DNA of 7,781 nucleotides from Candidatus Anderseniibacteriota bacterium (GCA_003229735.1 QIFI01000001.1:1-7781), one strand, 5' to 3'; positions 1-6,884 are shown, counted from the first letter of the stretch. Numbers and translations: made by a program. Notes: generated by a model from the letters alone, not told the origin.

Positions 1-2
1 GG

Positions 3-2951
3 GATCAGGAGAAGATATTTGAGCAGACTTTAGAGAAGAATAAGGATAAGGAGACGTTTACTTTTTATGATGGGCCGCCGTATGCGACGGGAAAACCTCA
101 TTATGGGCATGTATTGCAATCGGCGATTAAAGATACGGTGTTGAGATACAAAACAATGCGGGGTTTTAATGTGCCGCGTCGGGTGTGGTGGGATTGCCAT
201 GGATTGCCGGTGGAGACATTGGTGGAGAAAGAATTGGGATTTAAGTCGAAGCGGGATATTGAGGAATATGGGATAGAGGAATTTAATCAGAAATGTCGGG
301 ATACGGTGTTTCGATATATTGATGTGTTTACGGATACTTTGAAGCGGCTGGGGCGGTGGGCGGAATATGATAAGGCTTATGCCACGATGGATATAGATTA
401 TATGGAGAGCGAGTGGTGGGTGATGAAGCAGTTGTGGGAGCAGGGGTTGTTGTATAAGGCTTTTAGATCGACGCCATATTGCATTAGATGCGCCACCCCC
501 TTGTCGAATTTTGAGGTGAGCATGGCTTATAAGGATAAGACGGATACGGCGGTTTATGTTTTGTTATCGGTGAAGGGGGTCAGGAACCTTTCGAGTAGGG
601 TTCCTGACCCCTTGTGGCTTCTGATCTGGACTACAACCCCCTGGACTTTGCCGGGGAACGCGGCGGCGGCGTTTAGCGGGGATGATGAGGTGAAGTATGT
701 GATAGTGGAGTATGAAGGTAAAAATATAGTGGCGGCAAAAGATCGAGTAGAGGCAATTTTTGGGGAGGGGGCGCAAGTGGTGGGGGAAATAACAAAGGAT
801 GAGTTGAAAGGTTTGAGGTATGAGTCGCTTTATCCGGATGTAGCGGAGAAAATGGGCGTGAAAAAGGAAAAATTATATTTATTGGTGCCAGGGGATCACG
901 TGACGGCGAAAGATGGGACGGGGCTGGTGCATATGGCGCCGGCGTTTGGCGAGGAAGATTTTGAAATAGGGAAACGAGAGGGTCTGCCAACTCTGCGGAC
1001 GGTGGATACGGAAGGAAATTATATTAAGGAGGTGCCAAACTGGGCGGGGGAGAATATTTTTGCGGCTAATGAGAAGATTGTGAGGGATTTGGATGAGCGT
1101 GGACTTTTGTTTAAGCGGGAAAAGTATCGGCACAGTTATCCATTTTGCTGGCGATGTGATGAGCCATTAATTTATTATGCCCTTGATACCTGGTTTGTCA
1201 GAGTGAACAAGATAAAGGATCAGATGCTGGCCACTAATGAACAAATAAATTGGACACCCAATCACATCAAGCATGGACGGTTTGGAAAAGGGATTGAATC
1301 GGCGCCGGATTGGGCGGTGAGCCGGAATAGATATTGGAGTGTGCCTATGCCGATTTGGGAGTGTGACAAATGTGATGGTCAGGTGTGCGTGGGGAGTATT
1401 GAGGAGCTGAAAAAGCTGTCGGGCGAGGAGGAGATTAGAGATTTGCATCGGCCATATGTGGACGAGATTGAGTGGGAGTGCGGTAAAACCCCCTCTAGCT
1501 CCTCTTTATCAGGGGGAGAAAAGTCAATGTGTTCGGGGAAGATGACCAGAATTCCGGAAGTGCTGGATGCCTGGTTTGATTCCGGGAGTATGCCTTATAG
1601 TCAATGGCACTACCCGTTTGAGAATAAAGAGCTGGTGGAAGCCAATTATCCGGCTGATTTTATAGTGGAGGGTTTGGATCAAACGAGGGCCTGGTTTTAT
1701 ACTTTGCATGTATTGGCCAATGCATTGACGGTTAAAGATATCGGGCTGGGGAAAGGCCAGCCGGCGTTTAAAAACGTGGTGGCGTCTGGTTTGATCCTGG
1801 CCGAAGATGGTCAGAAGCTGTCGAAGAAGTTGAATAATTTTCCGGAGCTGGACACGACTATGGAGAAATATGGAGCGGATGTTTTGCGGCTGTATTTATT
1901 GAGCAGTTCCAGCCTCGGGGAACCTTACAAATTTTCGGAAAAGGACATTCAACAACTGCAGAGGAATGTTTATTTAACTTTATGGAATGTGTACAGTTTT
2001 TTTGTTCGGTATGCGAAGGTGGCCAGGTGGAATCCGGTCAGGCATAAAGACTGGGAGAGTAATAATCTGCTGGACAAGTGGATGATGGCTCGACTGAAAA
2101 TATTTGAACAGGAGGTAATTGGTAAGATGAATGATTATCAGGTGGATGACGCGGCCCGGGCGATACTGCCATTTATTGATGATTTGAGCAACTGGTATGT
2201 GAGGAGATCGAGAGGAAGGTTTCAGCATGGGGCTGGTGAGCAAGACAAGAATGAGGCGATGTCGACTTTATATGAGGTGTTAGTTCGTTTTAGCAGGGTG
2301 GCGGCGCCATTTATGCCATTTGTGAGCGAGGAAATATATGGGAATTTAGCTGGAGGAGAGAGCGTGCATTTGGAGCATCTGGGAGATGTTGTTGAGGTGA
2401 GCGGGGAGGAGCGGAAATTAGTGGATGAGATGGGTGGTATAAGGGAGGTTGTATCGGCTGGATTGGCGATTAGGGCCAGGGAAGGGATAAAGGTGCGCCA
2501 GCCGCTGGGAACAATGTTTGTGAAGGGGAATATATTTAAAGGGGAGCTTTTGGAAATGGTTAAGGATGAGATGAATGTTAAACAGGTGCAAGATTGGGAT
2601 GATATGGGGAGCAAGGATAAGGCGGCGAGGTCTGATTCGACAGGTGGGCCGCAGGTGGCTTTGGATATAGAAATGACGGCGGAATTAAAGGCGGAAGGGG
2701 CGGCCAGGGAAGTAATCAGGCATGGGCAGTTATTGCGCAGAAAGGCGGGGTATGCTTTGGATGACCGAATTATTTTACAGTTGATTGTTGAAGATGCGAA
2801 TTTGCGGAAAGTGCTGGAAAGTCAGGAGAAGATGATAGCCGGGGCTTTGCAGGCGGATGAAGTGGTTTATGAAGATATGGAGGTTGATGCCAGCGCGGAG
2901 GTGAAGATGGATGGGGTGGAGGTGAAGATTGGGGTGAATACTATTTCCTGA
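3..2951 (+). CDS. ileS: Isoleucyl-tRNA synthetase, 5'-truncated by the window edge
   Basis: This cytoplasmic class I synthetase charges tRNA-Ile with isoleucine. The reading frame is open from the first bases, so the true start lies upstream; by comparison with the family roughly 15-40 residues are missing, and 982 are present. The HIGH signature is HYGH at 99-110, within GPPYATGKPHYGH, the form typical of the eukaryote/archaea-like IleRS type. The CP1 editing domain shows WTTTPWTLPGN near 630-660 and GTGLVHMAPAFGEEDF near 915-962, so editing looks intact. The KMSKS loop is KLSKK at 1815-1829. LDAWFDSGSMPYSQWH follows a cysteine-based zinc site (Cys codons 1362, 1371, 1479, 1530). The anticodon-binding part includes RAREGIKVRQPL near 2470-2505. 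The stop is TGA at 2949, backed in frame by TAA TAA TGA. Two palindromic sequences are translated within it (576-611 and 1488-1529). The family is certain; the lineage type is well supported. Confidence 0.97.
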   Translation, partial: DQEKIFEQTLEKNKDKETFTFYDGPPYATGKPHYGHVLQSAIKDTVLRYKTMRGFNVPRRVWWDCHGLPVETLVEKELGFKSKRDIEEYGIEEFNQKCRDTVFRYIDVFTDTLKRLGRWAEYDKAYATMDIDYMESEWWVMKQLWEQGLLYKAFRSTPYCIRCATPLSNFEVSMAYKDKTDTAVYVLLSVKGVRNLSSRVPDPLWLLIWTTTPWTLPGNAAAAFSGDDEVKYVIVEYEGKNIVAAKDRVEAIFGEGAQVVGEITKDELKGLRYESLYPDVAEKMGVKKEKLYLLVPGDHVTAKDGTGLVHMAPAFGEEDFEIGKREGLPTLRTVDTEGNYIKEVPNWAGENIFAANEKIVRDLDERGLLFKREKYRHSYPFCWRCDEPLIYYALDTWFVRVNKIKDQMLATNEQINWTPNHIKHGRFGKGIESAPDWAVSRNRYWSVPMPIWECDKCDGQVCVGSIEELKKLSGEEEIRDLHRPYVDEIEWECGKTPSSSSLSGGEKSMCSGKMTRIPEVLDAWFDSGSMPYSQWHYPFENKELVEANYPADFIVEGLDQTRAWFYTLHVLANALTVKDIGLGKGQPAFKNVVASGLILAEDGQKLSKKLNNFPELDTTMEKYGADVLRLYLLSSSSLGEPYKFSEKDIQQLQRNVYLTLWNVYSFFVRYAKVARWNPVRHKDWESNNLLDKWMMARLKIFEQEVIGKMNDYQVDDAARAILPFIDDLSNWYVRRSRGRFQHGAGEQDKNEAMSTLYEVLVRFSRVAAPFMPFVSEEIYGNLAGGESVHLEHLGDVVEVSGEERKLVDEMGGIREVVSAGLAIRAREGIKVRQPLGTMFVKGNIFKGELLEMVKDEMNVKQVQDWDDMGSKDKAARSDSTGGPQVALDIEMTAELKAEGAAREVIRHGQLLRRKAGYALDDRIILQLIVEDANLRKVLESQEKMIAGALQADEVVYEDMEVDASAEVKMDGVEVKIGVNTIS
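576..611 (+). repeat. Palindromic element translated in frame inside ileS
   Basis: A perfect 13-bp inverted repeat, GGGGTCAGGAACC (576-588) and GGTTCCTGACCCC (599-611), surrounds a 10-nt loop. The unit is 36 nt, exactly 12 codons, and reads GVRNLSSRVPDP just before the conserved LWLLIWTTTPWTLPGN of the editing domain. The surrounding family sequence is variable here, so the extra residues may be tolerated as a surface loop. A perfect stem this long in a coding region is unlikely by chance. It resembles REP-type palindromes, but I cannot name its family or a mobilising transposase from this window. Confidence 0.85.
1488..1529 (+). repeat. Second palindromic element translated in frame inside ileS, within the zinc site
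   Basis: CCCCCT (1489-1494) pairs with AGGGGG (1511-1516), and CTCC (1499-1502) can alternatively pair with GGAG (1515-1518). The 42-nt block encodes 14 low-complexity residues, TPSSSSLSGGEKSM. It lies between Cys1479 and Cys1530 (codon positions). Removing it restores CGKCSGKM, a normal CxxC knuckle followed by the conserved RIPEVLDAWFDSGSMP. The CCCCCTCTAGCTCC...AGGGGGAG pattern looks like a short repeat that I recall from many environmental bacterial genomes; that recollection is not checked. Exact borders are uncertain by a few bases. Confidence 0.75.
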
Positions 2952-3010
2952 TAATAATGATTAGGAATAAAATCTTTATATATTGTCTTTAGAGGCTGTC
3001 TAGATTGCTT

Positions 3011-3050
3011 TCAAACATCGGGTGTTTGAATTTTCGGGTGTTTGAATTTT
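3011..3050. repeat. Intergenic hairpin plus 16-bp tandem repeat upstream of recO
   Basis: TCAAACA (3011-3017) and TGTTTGA (3023-3029) form a 7-bp stem with a 5-nt loop. The 16-bp unit CGGGTGTTTGAATTTT occurs twice in direct tandem (3019-3034, 3035-3050) and is followed by a partial GAATTTTTT. It lies in the 186-bp gap between ileS and recO. The hairpin is followed by a T-run, but the stem is weak and AT-rich, so a terminator role for ileS is possible yet unproven. Nothing else is recognisable in this gap apart from the -10-like box next to recO. Confidence 0.6.
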
Positions 3051-3120
3051 GAATTTTTTGTTCGCAAAGACGTTCCGATCATGAAAATTTAGTTGTGACA
3101 ATAGGTTATTTAACGGGGTC

Positions 3121-3126
3121 TAATAT
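3121..3126 (+). promoter_or_regulatory. Possible -10 box for recO
   Basis: TAATAT lies 11 bases before the recO ATG at 3138. A transcript starting about 7 nt downstream would have almost no leader. There is no convincing -35 at normal spacing; GTGACA at 3095-3100 is 20 bp away. There is no Shine-Dalgarno sequence before the ATG. The call is weak. Confidence 0.35.
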
Positions 3127-3137
3127 ATACTGATGGG

Positions 3138-3905
3138 ATGGTGCGGAGAGAAAAATTGACGGGGCTGGTGTTGTCAAAGCGGAGTGTGGGTGAGGCCGAT
3201 CGGCTGTTGACTTTGTTTACCAGGGAGCAGGGAATTAAGAAGATACTGGCCAAAGGAGTGAGGAAAATACCGAGCAGACGGGGCGGGCATATGGAATCTT
3301 TGACGGAAGTGTTGACGGTGGTGTCGGGGGGCCGGGGGCGGGCTTATCTGGCGGGAGTGGAGACTTTGGATTATTTCCAGGAATTGCAGGCGGACGCGGA
3401 TGCGTCCAGGCGGGCGCAGGGGATGGCTCGGGCGATAGTGAATTTATTTCATGAGGAGGAAAAGAATGAAGGTGTTTATGAGCTGGTTAGAAATACCTGG
3501 GAAGCATGGCCGGAATTGGCGGCGGCCAAGAGGGATTTGCTGGAGGTGGGGACGCTGATGGTCTTGTTGAATGGAGCCGGGTTGTTGCCCAGGCTGGATA
3601 CTTGCAGTGAATGCGGTCGAGGTAAAGTGGAGGATAATACGGCTTTGGTGCTGGACGCGTTGATTGGCGGGTGGCGGTGTTTGGCTTGCGTAGCTTCTTT
3701 GCGGGAGGCCAGTAATTCTTTGACGGCTCGAGGGCTGGCGGTGCTTAGATTTGCGACCCGGCGGCCGAATCAGCTTCTGAATATTAAGATTGAAGAGGAT
3801 GAGAGCGGGCAGATAGTCAGGGTGGTGAGGAGGTATATGATGACAGTAATGAGAATGCAGGATGAGTGGCAGTTTCAATCGAAGCGGGCCGGTGCGGTAA
3901 ATTAA
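3138..3905 (+). CDS. recO: DNA repair protein RecO
   Basis: RecO acts with RecR in the RecFOR pathway, loading RecA onto SSB-coated single-stranded DNA at gaps. The 255-residue length is normal for the family. Residues 1-80 form the N-terminal OB fold, with the hallmark TGLVLSKRSVGEADRLLTLF and a basic KGVRKIPSRRGG stretch. A helical middle follows. A four-cysteine zinc site is complete: CSEC at 156-159 and CLAC at 181-184. The C-terminal helices end in a basic tail. The ATG at 3138 was chosen because it gives the expected N-terminus; GTG at 3141 is the only close alternative. No Shine-Dalgarno is present. It lies 186 bp after ileS and 318 bp before the next gene, so it may be transcribed alone. 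The stop codon sits inside a 27-bp repeat that recurs at 4090. Family assignment is confident. Confidence 0.95.
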   Translation: MVRREKLTGLVLSKRSVGEADRLLTLFTREQGIKKILAKGVRKIPSRRGGHMESLTEVLTVVSGGRGRAYLAGVETLDYFQELQADADASRRAQGMARAIVNLFHEEEKNEGVYELVRNTWEAWPELAAAKRDLLEVGTLMVLLNGAGLLPRLDTCSECGRGKVEDNTALVLDALIGGWRCLACVASLREASNSLTARGLAVLRFATRRPNQLLNIKIEEDESGQIVRVVRRYMMTVMRMQDEWQFQSKRAGAVN

Positions 3906-3922
3906 ATAAAAGCGATGTGAAT
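3896..3922. repeat. 27-bp imperfect direct repeat, copy 1 (spans recO stop)
   Basis: This 27-bp block contains the recO stop codon and the core TAAATAAAAGCGATG. It matches 4090-4116 at 25 of 27 positions (both differences are T to C). The two copies start 194 bp apart and bracket the palindromic element at 3979-4001. A duplication of the recO 3' end is one explanation. Confidence 0.75.
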
Positions 3923-3930
3923 ACTGACGA

Positions 3931-3954
3931 TAATTTTCAAGCATTAATTTTCAA
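3931..3954. repeat. Short AT-rich direct repeat TAATTTTCAA x2
   Basis: TAATTTTCAA occurs at 3931-3940 and 3945-3954. The second copy runs into TTTTCAAACACGATG (3948-3962), which resembles the reverse complement of part of the 3011-3029 hairpin region. It has no assigned role. Confidence 0.45.
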
Positions 3955-3978
3955 ACACGATGATACCCCTCATCCTGG

Positions 3979-4001
3979 CCTTCTCCCCATCGGGGAGAAG
4001 G
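3979..4001. repeat. Intergenic palindromic element (10-bp stem, 3-nt loop)
   Basis: CCTTCTCCCC (3979-3988), loop ATC, GGGGAGAAGG (3992-4001) is a perfect stem, preceded by ACCCCTCATCCTGG and followed by GAGCGCGGG. No T-tract follows, so it is not a standard intrinsic terminator. The pattern 'CCCTCATCCTGGCCTTCTCCC...GGGAGAAGG' resembles a REP-like element that I recall as common in bacterial genomes; that is not checked. It is a different family from the two elements inside ileS. Confidence 0.8.
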
Positions 4002-4089
4002 GAGCGCGGGTTATGGATAATGACCAATTCCTAATTCCCAATCTGAAATTATGGAATTGTTGGATTAGTGGGTAGAGATGGGAAGGCGT

Positions 4090-4116
4090 GGTAAACTAAA
4101 TAAAAGCGATGCGAAT
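4090..4116. repeat. 27-bp imperfect direct repeat, copy 2
   Basis: This is the second copy of the block at 3896-3922 (25 of 27 identical), but it is fully intergenic. It runs directly into a stretch with four CGAAT motifs. Confidence 0.75.
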
Positions 4117-4143
4117 CTACGAATACACGCGAATGCCGCGAAT
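4112..4143. repeat. CGAAT-rich stretch, four motifs
   Basis: CGAAT occurs at 4112, 4120, 4130 and 4139, spaced 8, 10 and 9 bases. The spacing is close to one helical turn, so protein binding on one face is conceivable. It lies about 70-110 bp before the membrane protein gene. No known operator is recognised. Confidence 0.4.
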
Positions 4144-4210
4144 ATCAGGAAATATGATTTATAGCAGGAGTGTTTTTGAGTCTGGCAGGGCATTGTTAAT
4201 AGAAAGTGAT

Positions 4211-4216
4211 TATAAT
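4211..4216 (+). promoter_or_regulatory. Consensus -10 box (TATAAT) directly before the membrane protein gene
   Basis: TATAAT ends 7 bases before the ATG at 4224. The usual 6-8 nt distance from the -10 to the start of transcription would place +1 at or next to that ATG, giving a leaderless mRNA. No good -35 lies at 16-18 bp. This box is the main reason for choosing 4224 as the start. Confidence 0.5.
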
Positions 4217-4223
4217 GAGTTTT

Positions 4224-6242
4224 ATGAAGGAAGATAAGAAGGGCTTGAAAAAAAAATCGGAGGAGAAGCCGAAGGAAGCTGATGAAGCGCGGGTCAGTGG
4301 GTTGAAGGGCTTGAATCTGGTGCGGCGGGGGCTGTATGCCCGGGAAGAGCCGGATGATTTGAAGCAGAGGCGGGAGGCGCTCAAGAATCTGGGGATCAGC
4401 CGGCGGCCTAAAGGGGACCTGGAACAGGCCGGAGATACTTTGGCTTCATCCAGGTTTAAGAATATGGCTTTGCTCCGGGCCCGGAGGACGGGCCGGGTGG
4501 TCAGGTTTGGGATTTTTCTATTGGTGGGAATATTTGTGTTGGTCTGGGCGGTAGCTATGACGGTGTGGTATCGGTCAACTTTGAAAGTGACGGAAGATAA
4601 TGTGGCGGTGCTAATCGAAGCGCCGCAGGAATTTACGGCGGGAGACGAGATTATATATAGGGTAGAGTATCGGAACGACAGCCGGGTGGATTGGCGGGAT
4701 GTGGAAGTGATACTGAAGCCGCCGCGGGGATTTACTTATCGGGGCAGTAATGTGGAATTGGAGCCGAGCGGCAAGGAATATATATATCAGGTGGGGAATT
4801 TAGCCAGCGGAGATACGGGCGAAGTTCATTTAAGGGGGCAGTTGGTGGGCGAGCAGAATGAGACGGCGGCGATCAGAGTGGAGGCGTTTATTACTCCGGT
4901 GAATTTTCCCAGCGGGCGTTTTTCCAAAACAGTAGCCCAGGCGACGACAATTACGGCTTTGCCTTTGGATGTGGGATTGGGTATTCCCAAGGACGCGGCT
5001 AATGGAGAGCGAGTGGTGGCCACGGTGAGTGTCAGGAATTTGAGTAAGCATGATTTAAAGAATGTGTTTGTGAGAATAAAGCCGGCCGAACAAATTGAAC
5101 TGGCCACGAGTGACGTGGATTTTACGAATGGTTTTGATAGTCAAAATTCAGGCTGGTCAATTGACACGTTAGCGGCTTTGGAGAGCCGAGATTATGATTT
5201 TGTGTTTTACGTGTCGGGACAGCCGGGCGAAAAGCGGATTATTGATATAGAGGCGGTATTGCGGCAGGACGATGAAGAGTTTACGCAGAGACAGTTGTCA
5301 CACGTGGTGAGCGTGTCGGCCAGTGAATTGGTGATTGAGCAGGTATTTAATGGCAGCAGCGATCCGATTGTGGCCGGGGCGGGGGAGCAGATATCCGGAC
5401 AAGTGAAGTATAAGAATGTGGGTACGGTGGGATTAAAAGACGTGATTATTGAATTGGCATTTAAGGGAAATATTTTTGATCCGGCATCAATTAATTTGAC
5501 TTCCGGAGCTTATGATCCGGTGGGGAGGAAAATTGTGTGGACGGCGGGGACGGTGCCGGAGCTGGGAGTGGTGCAGCCCCAGCAGGGAGGAGAGCTTAAT
5601 TTTTCATTTAACATGATGCCGCTGGAAAAAATTAATCGGGAAATAGATGGCGGCAAGAACAATTTGTTGGTGACAGTGGCCACTATTGATAGTCCGGATT
5701 TGCCGGCGCCGGTGGGGACGCCGCGAAAAGTGTTGTCGGATCGGGCGGTGGTTTCTGTAGGCACGGACTTACTGCTGACGACAGATGCTTTTTATGATGA
5801 CGGGAGATTGGGCTTGAATAGCAGTGGTCCGGTGCCGCCGGAAGTGGGGCAAACCACTACTTACACGGTGCGGTTCCGGTTGGGATCTACCTTGAATGAC
5901 GTGGGGCAGGTGAGAATGGTGGCCGGATTGCCGGATGGGGTGTCATATACCGGGCAATCATATCAGACTACGGGAGATTTTTCGGTTAATGACAGATCGG
6001 GAGAAATAGTGTGGTCGGTGCCGTTTATTGAGGGATGGACCGGGCGAAGCCGGCCGCCGTATGAATTACATATACAGGTGGCGATTACCCCGGGGGAGAA
6101 TAGGCAGGGAGAGGCAGTGGAGCTATTGAATCGGGCGGCCGGGGAGGGGCAGGATTTGTTTACTGATAAAACGGTAGGTTCAGCCGGGGGAGCATTCCCG
6201 AGTACGGCCACGGCGGTGACAGGACAGGGAGAGGTGCAATAA
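4224..6242 (+). CDS. Single-pass membrane protein with tandem Ig-like (DUF11/CARDB-like) extracellular domains
   Basis: No specific family is recognised. The first ~95 residues are hydrophilic and rich in Lys, Arg and Glu. One hydrophobic helix (FGIFLLVGIFVLVWAVAM, about residues 95-116 from this ATG) follows, with positive charges before it, predicting N-in and a long exterior part. The ~550-residue exterior region looks like about four beta-sandwich repeats starting near residues 125, 247, 367 and 512. Each begins with a strand and a 'G-E/D/Q-x-I/V/T' turn, then Y/V-N-x-S/G and 'L/W-x-D-V', as in DUF11 or CARDB-type domains. There are no cysteines. The Ser/Gly/Thr-rich C-terminus lacks an LPxTG anchor. 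GTG at 4206 and ATG at 4215 are alternative in-frame starts, but both would lie upstream of or in the TATAAT. The basic protein gene follows after 15 bp. An adhesion or envelope-scaffold role is an inference. Confidence 0.8.
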   Translation: MKEDKKGLKKKSEEKPKEADEARVSGLKGLNLVRRGLYAREEPDDLKQRREALKNLGISRRPKGDLEQAGDTLASSRFKNMALLRARRTGRVVRFGIFLLVGIFVLVWAVAMTVWYRSTLKVTEDNVAVLIEAPQEFTAGDEIIYRVEYRNDSRVDWRDVEVILKPPRGFTYRGSNVELEPSGKEYIYQVGNLASGDTGEVHLRGQLVGEQNETAAIRVEAFITPVNFPSGRFSKTVAQATTITALPLDVGLGIPKDAANGERVVATVSVRNLSKHDLKNVFVRIKPAEQIELATSDVDFTNGFDSQNSGWSIDTLAALESRDYDFVFYVSGQPGEKRIIDIEAVLRQDDEEFTQRQLSHVVSVSASELVIEQVFNGSSDPIVAGAGEQISGQVKYKNVGTVGLKDVIIELAFKGNIFDPASINLTSGAYDPVGRKIVWTAGTVPELGVVQPQQGGELNFSFNMMPLEKINREIDGGKNNLLVTVATIDSPDLPAPVGTPRKVLSDRAVVSVGTDLLLTTDAFYDDGRLGLNSSGPVPPEVGQTTTYTVRFRLGSTLNDVGQVRMVAGLPDGVSYTGQSYQTTGDFSVNDRSGEIVWSVPFIEGWTGRSRPPYELHIQVAITPGENRQGEAVELLNRAAGEGQDLFTDKTVGSAGGAFPSTATAVTGQGEVQ

Positions 6243-6257
6243 TTAAGACTATAAGTG

Positions 6258-6827
6258 ATGGCCAGACGCCCATTTAGCGCTCAATTTTTTACCGGGGGTT
6301 CTTCCCGGAAGGGCGGCAGGAGGAGTAATTATTTACAGCAAAAGAGGCGGCAGGAATTGAGGCGGAAGGCGATGCAGGCCGGACGCCCGGATTTTTTTGA
6401 GAAATTCTCTTTTTTGAAGTCAGAGAAAGAGCCGTGGGTATTGGAGCGGCAAAAACGTCAGCTGGAAGTGCGGGAACAATACAATAAAAATCGGCGGCAG
6501 ATGCTGTTAAAAAGGAAGGCGGCGGAACGGGAGTTGAAGAGGGAGCTAGAGCATGAAAAGAAGGAGATTGATGAAAAATATCGTCTGCATGAGTTGGCGG
6601 ATGGTGACCCGCGGCGAAAAAGAGCCGAAAAAATGGCCCGGGATAAATATCGGGAAATAGAAAAAATTGAAGAACGGAAGTTTGAGCGGACCTGGAATGT
6701 TAATCGGGGATCGATGTTTAGAAAGCTGAAAACGGATAAGGGGAAAGATTATCGGCGAATCACCAAGGAAATGAAGAGGGAGAGTCGGCGGGACAGAGGA
6801 TTGCCGCCGGAAATGGGAGGACTTTAA
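6258..6827 (+). CDS. Small, highly basic, helical/coiled-coil protein of unknown function
   Basis: No family is recognised. The 189-residue protein is extremely rich in Arg, Lys and Glu and has no cysteine. The N-terminus (about 1-30) is Gly/Ser/Arg-rich and probably disordered. Residues ~60-147 are predicted by eye to be a long charged helix or coiled coil, for example QKRQLEVREQYNKNRRQM and RELKRELEHEKKEIDEKY. A basic segment with KGKDYRRITKEMKRESRR precedes the end. There is no signal peptide or membrane segment, so it is likely cytoplasmic. A GTG lies one codon earlier at 6255. It starts 15 bp after the membrane protein gene, so the two are probably co-transcribed. It might bind nucleic acid or the cytoplasmic tail of its neighbour; both ideas are inference. 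Confidence 0.75.
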   Translation: MARRPFSAQFFTGGSSRKGGRRSNYLQQKRRQELRRKAMQAGRPDFFEKFSFLKSEKEPWVLERQKRQLEVREQYNKNRRQMLLKRKAAERELKRELEHEKKEIDEKYRLHELADGDPRRKRAEKMARDKYREIEKIEERKFERTWNVNRGSMFRKLKTDKGKDYRRITKEMKRESRRDRGLPPEMGGL

Positions 6828-6861
6828 TAAATTTTAATTTTTATTTCTTAATTTTTAAACT

Positions 6862-6884
6862 GCCGTGGTTGACCGGCTTTGTTT
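6862..6884 (+). terminator. Weak possible terminator after the basic protein gene
   Basis: GCCG (6862-6865) and CGGC (6874-6877) form a short GC stem with an 8-nt loop, followed by TTTGTTT. A second small stem, AACTT-TGTG-AAGTT (6889-6902), is followed by AAGTTTTT. Both lie between convergent genes, where termination is expected. The stems are short, so the call is tentative. Confidence 0.3.

Noticed and set aside
576..611. Frameshift or pseudogene signal in ileS
   Set aside because: Both inserted blocks are multiples of three, the frame stays open, and all catalytic and editing motifs on both sides are intact.
2949..2951. TGA read as glycine, as in Gracilibacteria/SR1
   Set aside because: TGA is followed at once by in-frame TAA, glycine uses GGN codons throughout, and no internal in-frame TGA occurs in any gene.
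3979..4001. Intrinsic terminator for recO
   Set aside because: The stem is strong, but no T-tract follows on either strand, and the flanks look like a dispersed repeat.
3866..4075. 69-residue plus-strand open frame overlapping the end of recO
   Set aside because: It overlaps recO in another frame, and its middle part (TPHPGLLPIGEKGAR) is simply the translation of the palindromic element and its flanks. It has no start signal and no domain.
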